Origin: Paenibacillus silvae
GTDB taxonomy: Bacteria > Bacillota > Bacilli > Paenibacillales > Paenibacillaceae
DNA length: 64,000 nt
Assembly: GCF_014639235.1 (NCBI RefSeq)
Contig: NZ_BMFU01000003.1
Location: 372,001 to 436,000 of the forward strand
Reading direction: 5' to 3'
Numbering within the stretch: position 1 is the stretch's first letter; each line of letters begins with the position of its first letter. The notes beneath the pieces are model-generated. The model had not been told where the DNA came from. It made no database searches and saw only the letters and a program-made list of their open reading frames with translations. Positions 60,144 to 64,000 of this stretch are shown here, piece after piece. The position numbers and the translations under genes were made by a program.

Positions 60144-61040
60144 ATGAAATTATTCGCTACCGATCTGGATGGAACGCTGCTGAATCGAGATAGCCAGATT
60201 AGCCGTGAAAACGCAGAGGCTGTTCAAAAAGCACAACAGGCTGGCATGAAAGTTACCATCGCCACAGGACGTGTATATTCAGATGTTGTTGCGATCAGCC
60301 GCCAGGGCGGAATCAAAACCCCGATTATCGGCTCCAACGGCGCAACCATTCATGACGAGAACGGAGAACGCTTATTCCACCTTCCGCTGGAACGGGACAC
60401 AGCCGCGTCTGTCATGCAATGGCTGGAGGATGAGCACATTTATTATGAAGCTTCGACTCAGATGGGGATTTATGCCGCTATCAGCACTCACGAAGCAATG
60501 CTTGCCGAGCTGGAACGTGTTTTAGGCTCAAAACCAGGCGAAGATATCGAGCGCATGATTCATTCCATCAAAAAACATTACAACAAAAAAGACTATCACC
60601 GTGTGAAAAACCATCTCGAAATTCCGGCAGAGGCATGTATCTACAACATTATGGCCTTCTCCATGAATCCGGAAAAAGTCCAAGCCGGACGCGAGCACTT
60701 CTCGTCCAGATCCGATGTTGCCATGGTTGTATCCTTTGAGCATAACTTCGAGATGCAGCACCCGGATGTGTCCAAGGGCAATGCGCTTACGAAGCTGGCA
60801 GAACACCTGAATATCTCCATGAAGGACACTGCCGCTATCGGCGATAACTTCAATGATGTTTCCATGCTGCAAATGGCAGGACTCGGCATTGCGATGGGCA
60901 ACGCTGAACCTGAGATTCGTGCCATGGCTAAAGCCATCACACGCACCAATGTTGAGCATGGCGTCGCTCATGCCATTTATAGTTTACTCGAAGGCAAACC
61001 TATTGCTCCTGTGGAAACCATTGTTTCCGAAGGCCAGTAA
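60144..61040 (+). CDS. Cof-type HAD-IIB sugar-phosphate phosphatase
   Basis: 298 residues. Motif I FATDLDGTLL, motif II region TIATGRVYSD, and the metal-binding GDNFNDVSMLQMAGLGIAMGNA near residue 235. A C2B cap lies between. Cytosolic phosphatase of a sugar phosphate; substrate unknown. AAGGAG is ten bases before the ATG at 60144; the reading from 60096 overlaps the regulator gene and is rejected. Partner of the DeoR regulator just upstream. Paralogue of the gene at 1512-2315. Confidence 0.92.
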   Translation: MKLFATDLDGTLLNRDSQISRENAEAVQKAQQAGMKVTIATGRVYSDVVAISRQGGIKTPIIGSNGATIHDENGERLFHLPLERDTAASVMQWLEDEHIYYEASTQMGIYAAISTHEAMLAELERVLGSKPGEDIERMIHSIKKHYNKKDYHRVKNHLEIPAEACIYNIMAFSMNPEKVQAGREHFSSRSDVAMVVSFEHNFEMQHPDVSKGNALTKLAEHLNISMKDTAAIGDNFNDVSMLQMAGLGIAMGNAEPEIRAMAKAITRTNVEHGVAHAIYSLLEGKPIAPVETIVSEGQ

Positions 61041-61056
61041 AAGGTTCTTATAGTGG

Positions 61057-61095
61057 AAACAAGCACAGACTCGTTAACCGAGCCTGTGCTTGTTT
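61057..61095 (+). terminator. Terminator of the DeoR/HAD operon
   Basis: AAACAAGCACAG is mirrored by CTGTGCTTGTTT, with an inner CTCG/CGAG, 16 bases after the stop. Confidence 0.88.
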
Positions 61096-61157
61096 ATTAT
61101 TCAGCCACATGTTAAGTAGTGCCCTCTCGCTCGCTCTCAATCGCCCTCATTTTCCAG

Positions 61158-61805
61158 CTATTTCTCTGCCCGAAAATTCTCTCCCTGTCTCTCTCCCAGC
61201 CCGTAATAATGACGGAAATTATAAATCAATGGATGCCATTGCTCCGGATCAACCCTGTTGATCTCCGAGATCAGACGAGTATGGGCGTGTACCTTCACCG
61301 CTTTCACTTCTACTATTGCCATAAACGGCGTATGCTCCGGGAGGCGTATATGTTGTACAACCGCTTCTATCTGAAGCGGACATTCTGCTATTTTATCAGG
61401 CGCCACCTGAATTGAATGCTGAGATGTCAATCCCGCTGCAGTGAATTTATCCTGACAAAACGCGTATCCCATCTGTCTTTTAACTTCGGGCACAGGGAAG
61501 CTTCCTGTTGTGCGCCCCAGCGCTTCAACGTTTTGCCACATGGAGGCATCCGGCAGATTAATGACACACTCGGGATGACGGCAGAGGTTTTCATAACCTT
61601 TGCCCTGCGTGCCAACACCCAGCACAAGACAGTCTCCCAGTGCCCAAGATGACGATAGTGGAGAAAGATTGGTAGATCCGTCTTTATTTAATGTGCTCAG
61701 AATGATGACAGGTGTTCCGTAGTATAAAATACTTGGGTTAATGGTCTCATGACGATCCGTCTGATCCCATTCACTAGTTTGTTTTGTAGTGTTGCGCTGT
61801 TGCAT
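61158..61805 (-). CDS. Flavin reductase-like (FMN-binding split barrel) protein
   Basis: 215 residues of the flavoredoxin type: TPVIILSTLNKDGSTNLSPLSSSWALGDCLVLGVG for flavin contact, ECVINLPDAS, and GLTSQHSIQVAPDKIAECPLQIEAVV. Likely binds FMN and reduces a flavin or quinone-like substrate. AGGTGAGG is six bases before the ATG at 61805; the GTG at 61817 is part of that site. Divergent from an ArsR-type regulator with a 76-88 base gap, so probably its target. Confidence 0.88.
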   Translation of the reverse strand: MQQRNTTKQTSEWDQTDRHETINPSILYYGTPVIILSTLNKDGSTNLSPLSSSWALGDCLVLGVGTQGKGYENLCRHPECVINLPDASMWQNVEALGRTTGSFPVPEVKRQMGYAFCQDKFTAAGLTSQHSIQVAPDKIAECPLQIEAVVQHIRLPEHTPFMAIVEVKAVKVHAHTRLISEINRVDPEQWHPLIYNFRHYYGLGERQGENFRAEK

Positions 61806-61893
61806 CTTGTTCCTCACCTTACACCTCTCCTGTTCGGATAATTAGAATTCAAAACTGATTGTAATACAGCATTAGTTCAGCTATCATCGAAGT

Positions 61894-62592
61894 ATGAATG
61901 CATATCCGAATATCACTGTTATTGCCTCACTTATTGCTGATACAAGTCGCTCTATATTCCTCGCCGCTTTGCTTGATGGACGGGCGTTGCCTGCAGGAGA
62001 ACTCGCCTATATGGCAGGTGTGAGTCCACAGACAGCAAGTAATCATCTCGCTAAACTGGTAGCCGGAGGATTACTGCAAGTAGAACAGCAAGGTCGTCAT
62101 CGGTATTATCGTCTTGCTAGCCAGGAAATCGCTGATCTGATTGAGAAAATGGCCAGCATCGCTCCACCGGCACAGATTCGCTCCTTAAAGCAATCCAGTC
62201 AACTGCAGCAGTTAAGTCATGCACGCACCTGTTACGATCATCTGGCCGGGAAACTCGGGACTTCACTCTGTGAAGCTTTGCTTGAGAGTGGTTATCTGGT
62301 TGAACCTAATGAGCCGCAAAGTAAGGATTATCTAATCACGGAGAAAGGATCGCAGTGGTTGAGCTCCTTTGGAATCAAGCTTCAATCAAAGCCAGGATCA
62401 CGCCGGGCCATCGCTCGTAAATGCCTGGACTGGAGCGAACGCCGTCATCACCTATCCGGTTTGCTTGGTGAACAGCTTTTTCACCGGTTACTTGAACTGA
62501 ATTGGATTCGTCAAAAACCAGGAAGCCGCTCTATTGAAGTAACCGAGGCTGGAAAGTCAGGATTATACGAGGTGTTGGAAATTTCCCTGTAG
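61894..62592 (+). CDS. ArsR-family winged-helix regulator
   Basis: 232 residues. The N-terminal winged helix is ArsR-like (ASLIADTSRSIFLAALLDGRALPAGELAYMAGVSPQTASNHLAKLVAGGLL, then GRHRYYRL). A second half of about 130 residues (CYDHLAGKLGTSLCEALLESGYLV) is typical of long ArsR regulators next to flavin reductase or efflux genes. No CxC metal site is obvious, so it probably senses a small molecule. The ribosome binding site is weak (ATCGAAG). Divergent from the flavin reductase. Confidence 0.87.
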   Translation: MNAYPNITVIASLIADTSRSIFLAALLDGRALPAGELAYMAGVSPQTASNHLAKLVAGGLLQVEQQGRHRYYRLASQEIADLIEKMASIAPPAQIRSLKQSSQLQQLSHARTCYDHLAGKLGTSLCEALLESGYLVEPNEPQSKDYLITEKGSQWLSSFGIKLQSKPGSRRAIARKCLDWSERRHHLSGLLGEQLFHRLLELNWIRQKPGSRSIEVTEAGKSGLYEVLEISL

Positions 62593-62610
62593 ACGAATTA
62601 CACGTTAAAA

Positions 62611-62675
62611 AACCAAAAAGACCTCTTCAAAATGAATGATTAAATCATTCCATTTGAAGAGGTCTTAACTTTTTG
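62611..62675. terminator. Bidirectional terminator between the ArsR gene and the Asn-Ser tRNA operon
   Basis: AAGACCTCTTCAAA, continuing as TGAATGATTT, is mirrored to GGTCTT at 62666 with flanking A and T runs; about 22 paired bases. Confidence 0.88.
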
Positions 62676-62680
62676 ATGAA

Positions 62681-62904
62681 AACGGAGAGAGGCATACTCT
62701 CACTTCGTTCGAGACTGCGATGTATCGCTATCGAAGCCTATGCTCCGACGAACCTTTACGGTTCTCATCCCTGGCATTGAAGTATTCTCAGAACGGAGAG
62801 AGAGGCATACTCTCACTTCGTTCGAGACTGCGATGTATCGCTATCGAAGCCTATGCTCCGACGAACCTTTAGGGTTCTCATCCCTGACATTGAAGTATTC
62901 TCAG
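62681..62904 (-). repeat. Two tandem tRNA-3'-end-associated structured elements, Ser type
   Basis: Two units (62681-62791 and 62792-62904) are nearly identical and sit directly behind tRNA-Ser. Each ends with a copy of the tRNA-Ser 3' acceptor strand and flank (AACGGAGAGAG...GG on the plus strand). In transcription direction a unit reads AGGGATGAGAACC, AAAGGTTCGTCGGAGCATAGG, CTTCG, hairpin GCGAT-AC-ATCGC, CTCGAACGAAG, TGAGAGTATGCC. The core is homologous to the tRNA-Glu element. Confidence 0.9.
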
Positions 62905-62906
62905 AA

Positions 62907-62995
62907 CGGAGAGAGAGGGATTCGAACCCTCGCACCGCTTACGCAGTCTAACCCCTTAGCAGAGGGTCCCCTTATAGCCACTTGGGTATCTCTCC
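62907..62995 (-). tRNA. tRNA-Ser (anticodon GCT)
   Basis: 89-base class II tRNA. Acceptor GGAGAGA pairs with TCTCTCC with discriminator G; the anticodon stem ACCCT/GGGGT encloses CTGCTAA with GCT. Long variable arm GACTGCGTAAGCGGTGC. CCA not encoded. Confidence 0.97.
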
Positions 62996-63001
62996 AAGAA
63001 A

Positions 63002-63077
63002 TGGCTCCCCGAACAGGACTCGAACCTGTGACAACTCGATTAACAGTCGAGTGCTCTACCAACTGAGCTATCAGGGA
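63002..63077 (-). tRNA. tRNA-Asn (anticodon GTT)
   Basis: 76 bases including an encoded CCA. Acceptor TCCCTGA with GGGGA (G-T rich), anticodon stem CGACT/TCG with loop CTGTTAA, anticodon GTT. It lies six bases upstream of tRNA-Ser. Confidence 0.96.
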
Positions 63078-63097
63078 AAATTAACTTGAATAACATT

Positions 63098-63126
63098 AAT
63101 TTATCATGATTAATAATTCAAGTCAA
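63098..63126 (-). promoter_or_regulatory. Promoter of the Asn-Ser tRNA operon
   Basis: On the minus strand TTGACT (63121-63126) and TAAATT (63098-63103) are 17 bases apart; transcription would start about 14 bases before tRNA-Asn. Confidence 0.7.
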
Positions 63127-63170
63127 CATGCCTTCCATCAATTTTTACAACCGATTTAAAAAGTGCCAGA

Positions 63171-63632
63171 TCAGATGTTTTGAAGTGTCAATTTCCCCGA
63201 GCATCGACCGCAGCGATAACGCTTTGGGTCTATCTTACGTTTACGCAAATATTCCATGCCACAGCTCTTGCACAACAGCTTGTATCGATATGGCAGCGGT
63301 TTTCTGCCCTTATCTCCAGGGAGTGATTGACAGAACCTTGAGCCGCCAACTTTCTGCAAAAGCGCCTTGAATTCAGGGTCACGATGCTGATACCCCCGTC
63401 CTCGTATATGCAGATGATAGTGGCACAGCTCGTGTTTAATAATTTTTTCTACCTCGTCTTTTCCGTACACTTCCAGCTGATGCGGATTAATTTCAATTCG
63501 ATGGCTCTTGAGCATGTAACGCCCGCCTGTTGTCGTCAGACGACGGTTGAAAATCGCCTCATGGGTGAACGGAACCCCGAAGTGCTCCAGTGAAATCTGC
63601 TCAATCCATTGCTGCAGTTCCTTGTTTTCCAT
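63171..63632 (-). CDS. SprT-family zinc metalloprotein
   Basis: 153 residues, the length of Bacillus YdcK. The metal motif KHELCHYH (His67, Glu68, His71) is followed by a C-terminal zinc ribbon (CKSCGMEYLRKRKIDPKRYRCGRCSG). SprT-like proteins resemble the protease domain of Spartan; the bacterial role is not settled. GGAAGGA lies upstream of the ATG at 63632; the frame to 63680 has no site. Located just upstream of the tRNA-Asn promoter. Confidence 0.9.
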   Translation of the reverse strand: MENKELQQWIEQISLEHFGVPFTHEAIFNRRLTTTGGRYMLKSHRIEINPHQLEVYGKDEVEKIIKHELCHYHLHIRGRGYQHRDPEFKALLQKVGGSRFCQSLPGDKGRKPLPYRYKLLCKSCGMEYLRKRKIDPKRYRCGRCSGKLTLQNI

Positions 63633-63750
63633 CGTTGTTCCTTCCTGCACCCCCTCGGCGCGTTTGTTTTTCTGGCACAATACTTGAATTTTAACCGTTT
63701 CGTAGGCTACACTGTCAAGTAGAATGTATGAGGGGAGATTAATACTCGTT

Positions 63751-64000
63751 ATGCCTACAATGCGCTATGTCATCCTGCAGCAGGGGCAGCAATTGCAGTT
63801 TGTTGAAATGCCTGCGGACTATGCTTACCAACTCAGTGCACTTAATCTGCGTCTGCACAAGGAAATTGATAAACTCACTGCAGCAGATGTACCCGTCCTG
63901 CCCTGGGCTATTGCCGAATGTGATCAGCTTGACCTACTAAACGAAAACCTGTCCATTATCGGCGGCCTTGATTATATCAATGCTCTTGAAGAGCGTTTCG
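63751..64000 (+). CDS. Start of an unknown gene, cut by the window end
   Basis: An open frame from ATG 63751 to the last base (83 codons, no stop): begins MPTMRYVILQQGQQLQFVEMPADYAY and continues with an acidic helical region. AGGGGAG (63731-63737) is 13 bases from the first ATG and 22 from the next (63760), so the start is uncertain. Divergent from the SprT gene. No family recognised. Confidence 0.55.
   Translation, partial: MPTMRYVILQQGQQLQFVEMPADYAYQLSALNLRLHKEIDKLTAADVPVLPWAIAECDQLDLLNENLSIIGGLDYINALEERF

Noticed and set aside
62740..63066. Open frame on the plus strand
   Set aside because: It is the antisense of the tRNA-Ser/Asn genes and the repeat elements.

Overview
The window looks like chromosomal DNA of a Paenibacillus-type Firmicute. 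Ribosome binding sites are strong (AAGGAGG/GGAGG type), TTG and GTG starts are common, intergenic DNA is AT-rich, and the gene content (YqhR, DUF2621, YjbQ, a c-di-AMP ydaO riboswitch, TnrA/GlnR boxes, a Tad pilus locus with FHA protein) fits that group. No complete prophage, CRISPR array or intact insertion sequence was seen.

Layout. 0-8 kb: lipoate ligase, HAD phosphatase, a FAD monooxygenase divergent from a TetR regulator, and an EamA transporter divergent from a MocR regulator. 7.9-8.5 kb: a gene-free scar holding what looks like the 5' end of a group II intron without its reverse transcriptase, next to a 50-bp-periodic inverted repeat array. 8.6-14.7 kb: an MBL hydrolase with a probable non-ATG start, a YtrA-type GntR/ABC operon under a 41-bp palindrome, and a PhnP-like hydrolase, ECF sigma factor and second-type ClpP in a row. 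14.9-18.7 kb: the sulfate transporter operon cysTWA-sbp. 18.9-29.7 kb: housekeeping genes (YjbQ, YigZ, pgi, ppnP, tkt, purU, nfo and others). 29.8-40.7 kb: one complete Tad/Flp pilus operon on the minus strand (tadZ, tadA, tadB, tadC, flp, two TadE-like proteins, a DUF5702-type protein, prepilin peptidase, FHA protein). 40.8-48.7 kb: small stress and redox genes (VOC, DCC, Ohr, glutathione peroxidase), an Nramp manganese transporter, and an uncharacterised gene behind a c-di-AMP riboswitch with an intrinsic terminator. 49.3-56.3 kb: nitrogen scavenging: a lone ureF and a complete urea ABC transporter (urtABCDE), with perfect TnrA/GlnR boxes upstream of both, and a small XRE/PAS-sensor pair between them. 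56.6-58.3 kb: tandemly duplicated XRE regulators and a lipoprotein. 58.4-64 kb: two tRNA operons (Glu-Lys-Leu and Asn-Ser), a DeoR/HAD pair, a flavin reductase divergent from an ArsR regulator, SprT, and the start of an unknown gene.

The most unusual signal is a roughly 112-bp structured element found downstream of tRNA-Glu (one copy) and tRNA-Ser (two tandem copies). Each copy is bounded by a duplicate of the 3' end of that particular tRNA, and the Glu and Ser versions differ by compensatory changes in their predicted stems. The c-di-AMP-riboswitch gene at 47.1-47.5 kb is the second best lead.
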